Assembly: GCA_023390335.1 (NCBI GenBank)
Contig: JAEWCZ010000053.1
Location: 186,001 to 250,000, forward strand
Source: Bacillota bacterium
GTDB taxonomy: Bacteria > Bacillota > Clostridia > Acetivibrionales > DSM-1351
Reading direction: 5' to 3'
DNA length: 64,000 nucleotides
The notes beneath the pieces are model-generated. The model saw only the letters and a program-made list of their open reading frames with translations. It had not been told where the DNA came from and did no database searches. Positions 16,830 to 25,489 of this stretch are shown here, in pieces. The translations under genes and the position numbers were made by a program. Position 1 is the stretch's first letter. Every line of letters starts with the position of its first letter.

Positions 16830-17480
16830 TTGTTACCTGAATACAAAACAATATTAAATTCCGCAGAGGCGGAGTTTGAAGAAAAAAAGTCCAGATTTAT
16901 TGCTAATGTTCGTCCGGTAACATGTGAGGAAGAAGCACTGGAGTTTATTGAAACAATGAGGTCAAAGTACTGGAATGCTACCCATAATGTATACGCCTAC
17001 AGTATAAACAACGAAACCTTTGTTCAGAGATACAGCGATGACGGAGAACCTTCTGGGACAGCTGGTATGCCTACACTGGAGGTAATAAAAAGGATGGGCC
17101 TCCAAGATGCGGTTGTAGTAGTCACTCGATATTTCGGAGGAACATTGCTGGGTGCTTCGGGACTTATACGTGCATATAGCAAGAGTGCTTCCCTTGGACT
17201 TGAAGCCGCAGAAATAGTAACACGTAAGCTGTGTTATAACCTGAATATTATAATAGAATACACTATTTTCGGACGGCTTCAGAATATGCTTATTTCAAAT
17301 AGTAATATTATCAAAGAAATTAGATATGAGCAGGATGTTGAACTTTGTGTCCTTATAGAGGTTGGTAATGAGGAAAAACTCATGAAGGAGATTGTTGAGG
17401 TTTCCAATGGACGAGCTATCCAAGACCTTGGCGAAAAAACTTACATTACATTAGGCAGTGATGGAAGGTTGATTATTTAG
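16830..17480 (+). CDS. YigZ/IMPACT family protein
   Basis: A 216-residue member of the UPF0029/IMPACT family. The N-terminal domain carries the family signature SRFIANVRPV, RSKYWNATHNVYAY and SDDGEPSGTAGMP. This is followed by VVVVTRYFGGTLLGASGLIRAY (about 92-113) and a C-terminal ferredoxin-like DUF1949 domain (140-210). IMPACT relatives regulate the eIF2 kinase GCN2 in eukaryotes. The bacterial role is unclear. TTG start at 16830 behind GGGAGG. It sits between the NUDIX gene terminator and yebC. Confidence 0.92.
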   Translation: MLPEYKTILNSAEAEFEEKKSRFIANVRPVTCEEEALEFIETMRSKYWNATHNVYAYSINNETFVQRYSDDGEPSGTAGMPTLEVIKRMGLQDAVVVVTRYFGGTLLGASGLIRAYSKSASLGLEAAEIVTRKLCYNLNIIIEYTIFGRLQNMLISNSNIIKEIRYEQDVELCVLIEVGNEEKLMKEIVEVSNGRAIQDLGEKTYITLGSDGRLII

Positions 17481-17572
17481 CAAATAACTATTATAATTTA
17501 TAATGGATTTTAATTGTAAAATAAAGCTTTAGCTTTTAAAAGAATATAAATAGGATTTATTAGGAGGTAAAC

Positions 17573-18319
17573 ATGTCAGGGCATTCAAAATGGGCGAATA
17601 TTAAACGCCAAAAAGGTGCAGCAGATGCTGTCAGAGCCAAGATTTTTACTAAGCTGGGAAGAGAAATCCAGATAGCGGTAAGAATAGGGGGGGCTGACCC
17701 AAATGGAAATTCTAAACTAAAGGATATTATCGCTAAATGTAAAGCAAATAACATGCCAAATGATAATATTCAAAGAAGTATTAAGAAGGCATCGGGTGAA
17801 GCTGATGGTTCCAATTATGAAGAAATAACCTACGAAGGCTATGGCCCCGGCGGAGTTGCTGTTATATGTGAATGTACTACAGACAACAGGAACAGGACAG
17901 CCGGCGACCTGAGGCATTATTTTGATAAATTCGGTGGAAACCTGGGACAAAGTGGCTGCGTATCATTTATGTTTAACAAAAAAGGAGTTATAGTTATCGA
18001 AAAGGATGACAAGGTTAACGAAGAAGCCTTGATGATGGAAGCCTTGGATGCAGGAGCAGAAGACTTTGATTCAGATGATAACTGCTACGAAATAGTAACA
18101 GACCCTGCTGATTTTTCAGCTGTTCGTGAGGCACTTGAAGCAAAGGGCTACGAATTTATTGAAGCAGAGGTTTCAATGATACCAACTACTACTACAAAGC
18201 TTACAGACCCCGAACAGATAAAGTTCATGGACAAGCTGATAGATGCTTTGGAAGACCTTGACGATGTGTCAAATGTTTACCACAGTTGGGAGCAGGAAGA
18301 GGAAGACGAAGAAGAATAA
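17573..18319 (+). CDS. yebC: YebC/PmpR family regulator (ribosome-stalling relief factor type)
   Basis: A 248-residue YebC family protein: MSGHSKWANIKRQKGAADA start, ARxxFTKLGREI and NMPNDNIQRSIKKASG in domain I, then the TYEGYGPGGVAVIxECxTDN signature and an acidic C-terminal tail. YebC proteins were described as transcription regulators (PmpR). Recent work on YebC2 implicates members in translation of polyproline stretches. This one is full length. AGGAGG ribosome site. Ends in a terminator shared with the convergent lipoprotein gene. Confidence 0.95.
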   Translation: MSGHSKWANIKRQKGAADAVRAKIFTKLGREIQIAVRIGGADPNGNSKLKDIIAKCKANNMPNDNIQRSIKKASGEADGSNYEEITYEGYGPGGVAVICECTTDNRNRTAGDLRHYFDKFGGNLGQSGCVSFMFNKKGVIVIEKDDKVNEEALMMEALDAGAEDFDSDDNCYEIVTDPADFSAVREALEAKGYEFIEAEVSMIPTTTTKLTDPEQIKFMDKLIDALEDLDDVSNVYHSWEQEEEDEEE

Positions 18320-18332
18320 GATATTTAAGGTT

Positions 18333-18382
18333 ATTGCCAATTTTTCTCAGGTTATTAAAAAGCCTGATTAGAATTGGCAATT
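18333..18382 (+). terminator. bidirectional terminator between yebC and the DUF4846 gene
   Basis: ATTGCCAATT...TCAGG (18333-18351) pairs with CCTGA...AATTGGCAAT (18363-18382), with T-runs on both sides. The convergent gene ends at 18383. Confidence 0.8.
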
Positions 18383-19288
18383 TTAATTTTCAAACCTCAT
18401 CAATTGATTTTTGTCAAAATCCCATTCGGGAGTTTCCAACGTATCGCCAAAATTAGTTGAGTACCAAGGACTTATAGCTTCATTTTCAGGATTTTTAAGA
18501 ATATGGATACTTTGTGCAGGCATGTAGCTCTGTGCCGTCAAGAATATCTTTTCTCCTGTTTTTTTGTTCTCCGCCATATCCAGTACGATAACAGCGTGGC
18601 CGGGAGTTGCACCCTTTACGAATACATCTCCTATTTGCATGTTTTCTATAGATACAATTTTCATCTCTTTTGAAAGAGACAAAGTTCCTGCGTAAGAAAA
18701 GACTACATCAAGATATTTTCTGAAACTGCTATATTCTTTTGAAAAATTAGAATTTTTTATCCAGTAAGTTTTGTTACCCTTAACTATAATTCTGTTTCCA
18801 TTCATCCATTTCCAGTAATCAGCGTTAAAGCCGTTTGTAAAATTAAAATGTATTCTTTTGTAAAGTCCTTGGCTGTACAAATATTCAGCTCTTAATCTGA
18901 TAACTGCATCAGCACATTGTTGTAAATCTCTATTTTCAACATCAATATCAAGAATGGCAGCATGAACATTCTTTTGAGTTACCTCACCATTATAAAGCTG
19001 TATCTTTGTACCATCGGCCTTTACAGGTAAAGCTCTTAGGTATTGACCAAAGGAGTTGTTTTCTACATTTATTCTTTCGAAGCCTTTAGGAACCGTAATT
19101 CTTTCTTGCACCGTTTGTCCCTTGGGGTTAATAAGCTTCTCAGGCTTTTCGATTGTAGGAGAAGGTGTGACGGCTGATTGTGTTGGTTCAGCGACAGCGC
19201 TTTTAGTGCTTTTAGCAGGATTTGTATTTGAACATGCCGAAAGTAGGAGTAGTAGAAGTAGAAGCATTGTAATTAATAATTTTTTCAT
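18383..19288 (-). CDS. DUF4846 lipoprotein
   Basis: A 301-residue lipoprotein. Its signal peptide is extremely Leu-rich, with the lipobox SAC at 17-19 (C19 lipidated). A Thr/Ser/Pro-rich linker (20-50) precedes a DUF4846 domain carrying LPVKADGTKIQLYNGE, AECAD-like QQCADAVIRLRAEYL, FNFTNGF and the terminal PGHAVIVLDMAENKKTGEKIFLTAQSYMPAQ. The His in PGHAV and the overall layout recall a cysteine-peptidase-like fold, but the function is unproven. The protein faces outside, tethered to the membrane. ATG has an AGGAGGA ribosome site. Convergent with yebC. Confidence 0.85.
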   Translation of the reverse strand: MKKLLITMLLLLLLLLSACSNTNPAKSTKSAVAEPTQSAVTPSPTIEKPEKLINPKGQTVQERITVPKGFERINVENNSFGQYLRALPVKADGTKIQLYNGEVTQKNVHAAILDIDVENRDLQQCADAVIRLRAEYLYSQGLYKRIHFNFTNGFNADYWKWMNGNRIIVKGNKTYWIKNSNFSKEYSSFRKYLDVVFSYAGTLSLSKEMKIVSIENMQIGDVFVKGATPGHAVIVLDMAENKKTGEKIFLTAQSYMPAQSIHILKNPENEAISPWYSTNFGDTLETPEWDFDKNQLMRFEN

Positions 19289-19430
19289 TGGTTATCCTCC
19301 TGAATCTATTGTAACAAATTTTACAATTTGTGGATACTAGAGACTATATTTTTGGAAAAAAAGTCGGACAGCTAAAATTTGGGTATGATATTATATTTTC
19401 ATCTTAAGAGACTAAAGGAGCGCTTCTTTA

Positions 19431-20789
19431 ATGAACTATTATGAAAGAATTCAGAAATCTATTGATTACATTGAAGACAACCTTGAAAATAAGATTAACC
19501 TGGATTTTGCTGCTCAACAAGCATATATGTCTGCGTCAAACTTTTATAGAATGTTTTTTGCACTAACCGGCTACTCGGTAAAAGAATACATCAGGCTTCG
19601 AAGGATTAGCCTGGCGGCTTTTGAACTACGAAGGAACAATACTTGTTTAATTGATATTGCAATAAAGTTTGATTTTGAGAGCGGGGACAGCTTTTCAAGG
19701 GCTTTCAAACGTGTAACGGGATTTCTGCCAAGTGATTATAGGAAACAGAAAAACTTGTACAACTTTGAGAGGATTGATATTATGGAAAAATATTTCGATA
19801 TTCAGGACAAAGAACTGATAGAGAATTATCCTGATATAAAGGTTTTAAAGGAGTTGGAGCCAACTCGTGTAGCATATTTTTGCTATTATGGAAAAGAACC
19901 CGAGCATCACGCTTTTAGTGTAATGGCAGAGTGGCTAAATAAGCATGGTCTCAATGTAAATGAACAGAACTTACGTATTTTCGGTTACAATAACCCGAGT
20001 CCTTCATCTCCTGAGGAAGAAGAATACGGGTACGAGGTTTGCGTCACTATTGCTGATAATACAGTTGTAAATGATCACCTTGTGAAGGAAAAAGTTCTAG
20101 ATGGAGGACTTTACGCTGTTACAAATGTTAAACGCGGACAGGATGGAAATATAGGAGATGAAATTGTCAAGGCGTGGAACCGTTTTAATAAGTGGCTTTC
20201 GGATAGCAAGTACGTATATGGAGGACATCAATGGTTGGAAGAGCACCTAGGCTTTGATGACAATGCCAACCATATCGGCGGAATAGACCTATATATGCCT
20301 ATAGCCTTAAAATCCAAAGATTATGACATAACTAAAACCTTTGATAACGTAGAACCTATGTGGACGGCAACATTTACTGCAACTGGGAAAGATGCAGCAG
20401 AAAAAGCACGTGCTTTCTTTTTCAAATGGGCAGATTCCCAAGGCTTCTTTAATGACAGCAAGCCACATAGATTTTTTGCTTACTATGACCATGAGAGAAT
20501 TGGGCATAAAGACTTTTTCTATAAAATCCATGTTACAGTTGATGAAGAATTCAGGACTGATAATCAGGATATTAAGCAAGAAGAGTTTAAAGGCGGTTAC
20601 TATGCCATAATGAAAGCAAAATATAGTTATAACGGCTGGGCATGGGGAGAGTTTCTTAAATGGTTATCTAAAAGTACGGAATTTGACTTGGGAAACTATT
20701 GGTTTTTTGAAGAATACAAGCTGAATAAACCTGAACTTGACATGGATACAGAGGTAGTTTTATATATGCCTGTAAAACAAAAAGAGTAG
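19431..20789 (+). CDS. AraC-family regulator with two GyrI-like effector domains
   Basis: A 452-residue regulator. Residues 1-105 are two AraC/Rob-type helix-turn-helix motifs (FAAQQAYMSASNFYRMFFALTGYSVKEYIRLRR; FESGDSFSRAFKRVTG). Residues about 125-290 and 300-452 are two successive GyrI-like (SOUL-type) small-molecule-binding domains, each ending in a LYMP strand (IDLYMPIAL; VVLYMPVKQ). GyrI domains in AraC proteins bind drugs or lipophilic ligands. A doubled domain is unusual. ATG has AAGGAG upstream. Its neighbour at 20874 is a shorter paralogue with one GyrI domain. Confidence 0.88.
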   Translation: MNYYERIQKSIDYIEDNLENKINLDFAAQQAYMSASNFYRMFFALTGYSVKEYIRLRRISLAAFELRRNNTCLIDIAIKFDFESGDSFSRAFKRVTGFLPSDYRKQKNLYNFERIDIMEKYFDIQDKELIENYPDIKVLKELEPTRVAYFCYYGKEPEHHAFSVMAEWLNKHGLNVNEQNLRIFGYNNPSPSSPEEEEYGYEVCVTIADNTVVNDHLVKEKVLDGGLYAVTNVKRGQDGNIGDEIVKAWNRFNKWLSDSKYVYGGHQWLEEHLGFDDNANHIGGIDLYMPIALKSKDYDITKTFDNVEPMWTATFTATGKDAAEKARAFFFKWADSQGFFNDSKPHRFFAYYDHERIGHKDFFYKIHVTVDEEFRTDNQDIKQEEFKGGYYAIMKAKYSYNGWAWGEFLKWLSKSTEFDLGNYWFFEEYKLNKPELDMDTEVVLYMPVKQKE

Positions 20790-20873
20790 GGATACCCTGC
20801 AACATAGTGCATGAATTGACGGGATACGTAATTATGTCCATGTTAGACTGATTATCGAAGGGAGGTTATGCGT

Positions 20874-21749
20874 ATGAACTGGCTTGATAAGATGAATGAA
20901 GCAATTTGCTATGTAGAAGATAACTTAACGGGAGAGATTGATTTTGACGAAGTTGCAAGAAAGGCATGTTGTTCAACCTATCATTTTCAACGTATGTTTT
21001 CGTTCATTACAGATGTACCGTTGTCTGAATACATAAGACGCAGACGGCTTACTCTTGCAGCGTTTGAACTTCAGAACAGCAATAAGAAGGTAATCGACCT
21101 TGCACTAAAGTATGGCTATGAGTCCCCGGATGCGTTTACGCGTGCATTTCAAAATCTACATAGTGTCACGCCAACAGCCGCACGGGACAGAGGCATACAG
21201 CTAAAAGCCTATCCACGCATTTCCTTTCACATTTCGATTAAAGGAGATATGGAAATGAATTATAGAATTGAAGAGAAGGAAAGTTTTTCAGTATTTGGAG
21301 TTGAAACAGTTATAAGTAAGATAGATGGGAAATGTTATGAGAAAATACCTGAATTCTGGCTTAAATCAATCAAAGACGGGACTGTGGAACGTATTTTAAA
21401 AGCAGCCGACAGTGGGAATCCTGATATGTTGCTGAATGCAGCAATATACGGGCATGGAAATGACGGTACACATCATTATATGTTATGTCAGATAACTCCC
21501 AAAGAAGGTATTACAGAAGGCTTTGTACAACTGGAAATACCAAAACTGACTTGGGCTATTTTTCCTACAGAAGAGCATACGGAGGACAAAACTACAGAAA
21601 AGGTACAGTCAATATGGGAACGTATATACCCGGAATGGTTTCCCTCCTCAGGTTACCAACATGCAGATGCACCTGAATTTGAAATTTACTACAAAGTAGG
21701 CGATAATAAATTTGTAGTAGAAATCTGGATACCTGTTATAAAAATTTAA
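20874..21749 (+). CDS. AraC-family regulator with GyrI-like effector domain
   Basis: A 291-residue AraC/Rob-type regulator: HTH domain at 1-105 (FDEVARKACCSTYHFQRMFSFITDVPLSEYIRRRR and YGYESPDAFTRAFQNLH) then one GyrI-like ligand domain (125-291) ending EIWIPVIKI. It is a paralogue of the preceding gene and both precede a GH27 glycosidase, 17 bp downstream of this one. ATG 20874 was preferred over 20868 because GGGAGG is 8 bp upstream. The two regulators may respond to different small molecules or control each other. Confidence 0.88.
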   Translation: MNWLDKMNEAICYVEDNLTGEIDFDEVARKACCSTYHFQRMFSFITDVPLSEYIRRRRLTLAAFELQNSNKKVIDLALKYGYESPDAFTRAFQNLHSVTPTAARDRGIQLKAYPRISFHISIKGDMEMNYRIEEKESFSVFGVETVISKIDGKCYEKIPEFWLKSIKDGTVERILKAADSGNPDMLLNAAIYGHGNDGTHHYMLCQITPKEGITEGFVQLEIPKLTWAIFPTEEHTEDKTTEKVQSIWERIYPEWFPSSGYQHADAPEFEIYYKVGDNKFVVEIWIPVIKI

Positions 21750-21765
21750 TCATGGAGAATAAATT

Positions 21766-23076
21766 ATGAATAAAAATAAGTTTGCTGTTACGCCACCAAT
21801 GGGTTGGAACAGTTATGATTACTATGATACTACCGTAAATGAGGAACAGGTTAAGCAAAATGCCGAGTTTATGGCTGCAAACTTAAAAGAATTTGGTTGG
21901 GAATATATAGTTGTTGATATATCTTGGTATAGCCATGAGGCAGGCCTAAAAAGAGAGGAATTCCAATATGTTCCCTTCGGGAAAGTGGAAATTGATGAAT
22001 ATTCCAGACTTTTTCCATGTCCCGAGCGGTTTCCATCCTCTGCTAACGGTAAGGGTTTTAAGCCTCTGGCTGATTATGTGCATAGCCTTGGGCTAAAGTT
22101 TGGGATTCACATTATGAGAGGTATTCCCAGAATTGCAGCCCACAATCACATGAAGGTTTATGGAACTGATAGAACAGCCAATGAGATTGCCGACCCATAT
22201 TCTATCTGTATGTGGAACCCTGATATGTATGGATTAGAGGTCAATAAACAAGGAGCTCAGGAGTATTATAATTCTATCTTCAATTTATATGCCCTATGGG
22301 GTGTAGACTTTATAAAGTGTGATGATATATGCAGACTTGACATGAAATCTGCCGAAAAAGAAATCGAGATGATTTATACTGCGATACAAAATTGCGGACG
22401 TCCAATGGTTTTAAGCTTGTCGCCGGGGCCTGCCCTTATAAATAAAGCATGGCACTATGAAAAATATGCGAACATGTGGAGAATTACAGATGATTTCTGG
22501 GATAGCTGGCCGCTGGTAAAAAATATGTTTGAGAGATGTGAAATTTGGCAAAATCACGTTTCAGAAGGTTGTTACCCCGATTGTGACATGCTTCCACTGG
22601 GGTACATCGGCAAAGGCTTCGGGGAAGAACGATTAACAAATTTCACTAGGGAAGAACAGATTACTATGATGACCCTTTGGTGTATCTTCCGTTCTCCCCT
22701 TATGGTTGGAGCAGAACTAACCAAGCTGGATAAGTGGACAATGGAACTTATGACTAATAGTAAAGTATTAAGACTTTTGACCCACTCAACAGGTGCGAAA
22801 CAGATTTCAAGGGATGATAAGCAGGCGATATGGCTTTCAAGAGATACAGAAAAGGAGGCTTACTATCTCGCCGTATTCAATCTCAGTGACCAAGAGAGGA
22901 ATATTCAAATAACTCCTGCGGAGCTAGGCTTTGACTGCCTTAAGGGGTGTGTTTTTGAAGAATTGTGGTGTAAGGATAGTATAGACAATGTTGATGATAA
23001 GTTGCAGGTAACTATTGCACCGCACGGGGCGAAACTGTTTGAAATTTCCATAAATATCCTTTATACTGATGCTTAA
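21766..23076 (+). CDS. GH27 family glycoside hydrolase (alpha-galactosidase-like)
   Basis: A 436-residue TIM-barrel enzyme of glycoside hydrolase family 27. It starts with the diagnostic PPMGWNSYDYY, has YIVVDISWY, and carries the nucleophile region VDFIKCDD (D186/D187) and the acid-base region WRITDDFWDSW (D242/D243). A C-terminal beta domain (about 340-436) ends the protein. There is no signal peptide, so it acts in the cytoplasm on imported oligosaccharides. Family members cleave alpha-galactosides or beta-L-arabinopyranosides, and I cannot tell which from sequence alone. The GGAGAATAAATT site is close to the preceding AraC gene, suggesting shared transcription. Confidence 0.88.
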   Translation: MNKNKFAVTPPMGWNSYDYYDTTVNEEQVKQNAEFMAANLKEFGWEYIVVDISWYSHEAGLKREEFQYVPFGKVEIDEYSRLFPCPERFPSSANGKGFKPLADYVHSLGLKFGIHIMRGIPRIAAHNHMKVYGTDRTANEIADPYSICMWNPDMYGLEVNKQGAQEYYNSIFNLYALWGVDFIKCDDICRLDMKSAEKEIEMIYTAIQNCGRPMVLSLSPGPALINKAWHYEKYANMWRITDDFWDSWPLVKNMFERCEIWQNHVSEGCYPDCDMLPLGYIGKGFGEERLTNFTREEQITMMTLWCIFRSPLMVGAELTKLDKWTMELMTNSKVLRLLTHSTGAKQISRDDKQAIWLSRDTEKEAYYLAVFNLSDQERNIQITPAELGFDCLKGCVFEELWCKDSIDNVDDKLQVTIAPHGAKLFEISINILYTDA

Positions 23077-23088
23077 AGGAGATATTTT

Positions 23089-23520
23089 ATGACTAAAAAA
23101 TTTGTGGTTATACCTATACTGTTTATTCTTATTTCTCTTGTAGGTATTAAATATTTGATACCTTTGGATAAGTCCGTTCATAAGGAAATTAAGAAAGAGG
23201 ATGTCCTAAGAATAGAGAGTTGGGGGATTAAGGCATTTGGCCATAGCCCTACAGAGATAAAAGACCCTGTCTTATTTGATAATATAATTAAGTGGTTTAA
23301 TAATTCATCTGATATAAGAGAAAATCCGGAGTTTGCAGGGACGACTCCGGAGGCTGGCATTAATATAATATTAAAATCCGGTAAGGATATAAATATTCTA
23401 GAGGGAGCTAGAGATTTTGAGGTACAGAGAGATGATGTAAGAGATAAAAATATATCTTACTTTGCAGTACAAAAAGATATCGCCAAATATCTTGACGATT
23501 TACGTTCAGGAGGGAAATAG
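23089..23520 (+). CDS. small membrane-anchored protein of unknown function
   Basis: A 143-residue protein with one N-terminal hydrophobic segment (about 5-26) and an extracytoplasmic mixed domain (30-143), including VLRIESWGIKAFGHSPTEI and a GINIILKSGKDINIL beta hairpin. No family recognised. The start has GGAGATATTTT upstream and lies 12 bp after the GH27 gene. The stop TAG is immediately followed by the ATG of the next gene, so the two are surely co-transcribed. Confidence 0.65.
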   Translation: MTKKFVVIPILFILISLVGIKYLIPLDKSVHKEIKKEDVLRIESWGIKAFGHSPTEIKDPVLFDNIIKWFNNSSDIRENPEFAGTTPEAGINIILKSGKDINILEGARDFEVQRDDVRDKNISYFAVQKDIAKYLDDLRSGGK

Positions 23521-23889
23521 ATGAATGAAAAGAGGCCCATTATAGTAACTATAATTGCTGATTTAACTATTTTGGCTGCAATGTTTTCAATAGGAGCAAC
23601 TATTTTCCCTGCATATTTTAAAAAACTGGGATTTGAGTTAAATCTATTGCCAATTTATTCAAACAGTGTTGTCAATATACTGCTTTCGTTAGTACATATA
23701 ACTGCCGCAGCCGGATTATTGCTCCTTAAAAAATGGGGCTATAGGCTAATGATTATTTATACTATTTTCTTTATGTTGGTAGATGTTATTTGGTGTTTAC
23801 AAAGTGGAAAAATACCTATTACTTCGGGTATGATTATTTCGTTTATAATATTATCCAATATCATACATTACAGAGAGCGCTTTGTTTAA
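23521..23889 (+). CDS. small four-helix membrane protein
   Basis: A 122-residue very hydrophobic protein with about four predicted membrane helices (10-30, 45-70, 75-93, 96-118). No family recognised. Its ATG directly follows the stop of the upstream gene, with an AGGAGG site lying inside that gene's last codons, so translation is coupled. The last helix ends with a short charged tail (HYRERFV). Confidence 0.65.
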   Translation: MNEKRPIIVTIIADLTILAAMFSIGATIFPAYFKKLGFELNLLPIYSNSVVNILLSLVHITAAAGLLLLKKWGYRLMIIYTIFFMLVDVIWCLQSGKIPITSGMIISFIILSNIIHYRERFV

Positions 23890-23926
23890 GGCGTCGAGTT
23901 TTGAAGACGGAAGAGGAGAATAAATA

Positions 23927-24229
23927 TTGTATGAACGAATGCTAAACAAGAATACTAAGCCGACAACGGAGGAAATATTTCATACTATTGGAGATGAAGG
24001 TACAAAACATTGGAGAATGCTGGAGAGGTTTTTTAACGAATCCTATGATATTGATCCAGAGATTCGGTTCCCATTCGGAAACAATTATGGTTAGGGTATT
24101 CGACTTTATATAGTTTCTCATGTAATGGGATACTTGAATAGTAATATGATTCTAAATACTCCACCCATAAATGAACAAAACACTACTGCTTTCTGTATGT
24201 TTAAGGATTCGCCGGGGCTGATACCTTAA
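23927..24229 (+). pseudogene. DUF3788-like gene interrupted by a stop codon
   Basis: A 101-codon frame starting TTG 23927 behind AGGAGA reads YERMLNKNTKPTTEEI, WRMLERF and YDIDPEIRFPFGNNYG. It then hits TAG at 24092-24094 before GIRLYIVSHVMGYL. The first part matches the DUF3788 family, whose members read RFPFG.KYGWG at this point, so TGG to TAG is the likely lesion. The rest of the frame (to TAA 24227-24229) is only partly family-like, so more changes are likely. It lies downstream of the 23089-23889 pair. Confidence 0.7.
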
Positions 24230-24318
24230 TTAGGTCTTAAATAAAGACTACCAATTTAATGGAAAATTTTACAATTTAATGCTATAATATGGGTACTATT
24301 AATTAAAGGAGGAAAAGT

Positions 24319-24843
24319 ATGTTTATGTCAAAACGTTTGGTATTAGTTACTATTTTAGCATTGGTGTTCACAATGGCATTTTCTTCTATGGCGTTTGCCG
24401 TTGGCGTGAATGCAGGTTCCCAAACCAAGAGTGCAGGGGATTCAGCTCTCTTACCGTCTTTTTGGTATCATCAGATATTTTCTGATAAACCGCTCTATAT
24501 CCATGACGCAGATACCGATAAATGGTATGACAATGTTAAAGGAACTGTTGAAATTAAGTGGTCCAATTACGTGTCCATGGCAAAATCCATGACTGCTGAT
24601 TTACAGGTTGATGACGGTACATACCAATTTACCCTTGTTACAACTGATAGTTGTTCTCCAGATTCTATTGAGGGTACTTTCAACATTATCAAAAATGGGG
24701 TATTGGTTGCATACAACATTAAGGGGCAGATTTATGGACTAAGTTCGGAAGTGGGTAACTATTTCAAATTCTATTCCGCTGACACTAAATGGCACTTTAG
24801 CGCGTATATCACTAAAAGAGATAATGAAATAATTTTACATTAA
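24319..24843 (+). CDS. small secreted protein of unknown function
   Basis: A 174-residue protein with a clear signal peptide (SKRLVLVTILALVFTMAFSSMAFA, cut after AFA at about 27) and a mature beta-rich domain (VKGTVEIKWSNYV, DDGTYQFTLVTTDS, SIEGTFNIIKNGVLVAYNIKGQIYG). The repeated short strands suggest a beta sandwich. No family recognised. AAAGGAGGAAAAGT precedes ATG 24319, and the second ATG (24325) is also possible. A TATAAT lies at about 24284. Followed by a strong terminator, so monocistronic. Confidence 0.7.
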   Translation: MFMSKRLVLVTILALVFTMAFSSMAFAVGVNAGSQTKSAGDSALLPSFWYHQIFSDKPLYIHDADTDKWYDNVKGTVEIKWSNYVSMAKSMTADLQVDDGTYQFTLVTTDSCSPDSIEGTFNIIKNGVLVAYNIKGQIYGLSSEVGNYFKFYSADTKWHFSAYITKRDNEIILH

Positions 24844-24855
24844 AAAATATGATTA

Positions 24856-24900
24856 AAGGGCGCTGTTTTGAAAACTTAAATTCAAAACGGCGTCCTTTTT
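24856..24900 (+). terminator. rho-independent terminator after the small secreted protein gene
   Basis: AAGGGCGC-TGTTTTGAA pairs with TTCAAAAC-GGCGTCC, followed by TTTTT. Confidence 0.88.
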
Positions 24901-24937
24901 CAGCTTATATATAATAATATTGCAAGGAGAGAATAAT

Positions 24938-25432
24938 GTGAACTTATTTATAGTATTGATTTCATTTATGATTTTGAGCTTTGCTGTAGCATTTCTATCA
25001 GTTAAAAAGAAGTATCTAATATACATAATAATGGCATTAGTGTTGTTTGGGGGAGTACTGGGAGTAACCGGATTTAATTATTTTACCAATCATCAATTTA
25101 GATTAGCTATTGATTTAAAGTTCAGGCATGTAACTCAACATGAACATTTATCAGATAAAAATATTCCTCCTCTTCCTTTGCCGAATAGTACTGCTTTTTC
25201 TTATAGGTATTCAGATGAGGGAGCAACTTATTGCACAACATTAGATAAAGAACAGATTACTAATTATTTTAAGAGAATAAGTGATAAGGGTACTTATGTA
25301 AAAGATTTATTTAGTATAGATGAAAAAGAAAAGTTTAAGTTTAATTATAAAAATATACCTTTTTCAGTATCCATTGAAAGAAGTAGTAACCCAAAAAGAA
25401 ATTATATATATATAGATTCAAATAAAAATTAG
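24938..25432 (+). CDS. small membrane protein of unknown function
   Basis: A 164-residue protein with two N-terminal membrane helices (about 2-22 and 28-48) and a soluble, charged C-terminal part (50-164) with no family I recognise. GTG 24938 was chosen because AAGGAGA is 7 bp upstream. An in-frame TTG at 24920 precedes that site. Its codon use is AT-rich and the C-terminus is Lys/Asn-rich. Bounded by strong terminators on both sides. Confidence 0.6.
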   Translation: MNLFIVLISFMILSFAVAFLSVKKKYLIYIIMALVLFGGVLGVTGFNYFTNHQFRLAIDLKFRHVTQHEHLSDKNIPPLPLPNSTAFSYRYSDEGATYCTTLDKEQITNYFKRISDKGTYVKDLFSIDEKEKFKFNYKNIPFSVSIERSSNPKRNYIYIDSNKN

Positions 25433-25433
25433 C

Positions 25434-25473
25434 AAAAGAGTCACTGAATTAAACTTAATCCAGTGACTCTTTT
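25434..25473 (+). terminator. bidirectional terminator between 24938 gene and chemoreceptor gene
   Basis: A perfect 13-bp stem AAAAGAGTCACTG / CAGTGACTCTTTT around a 14-base loop, usable from both strands. It serves the convergent gene ending at 25490 as well. Confidence 0.9.
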
Positions 25474-25489
25474 GAATATGTATACCACG

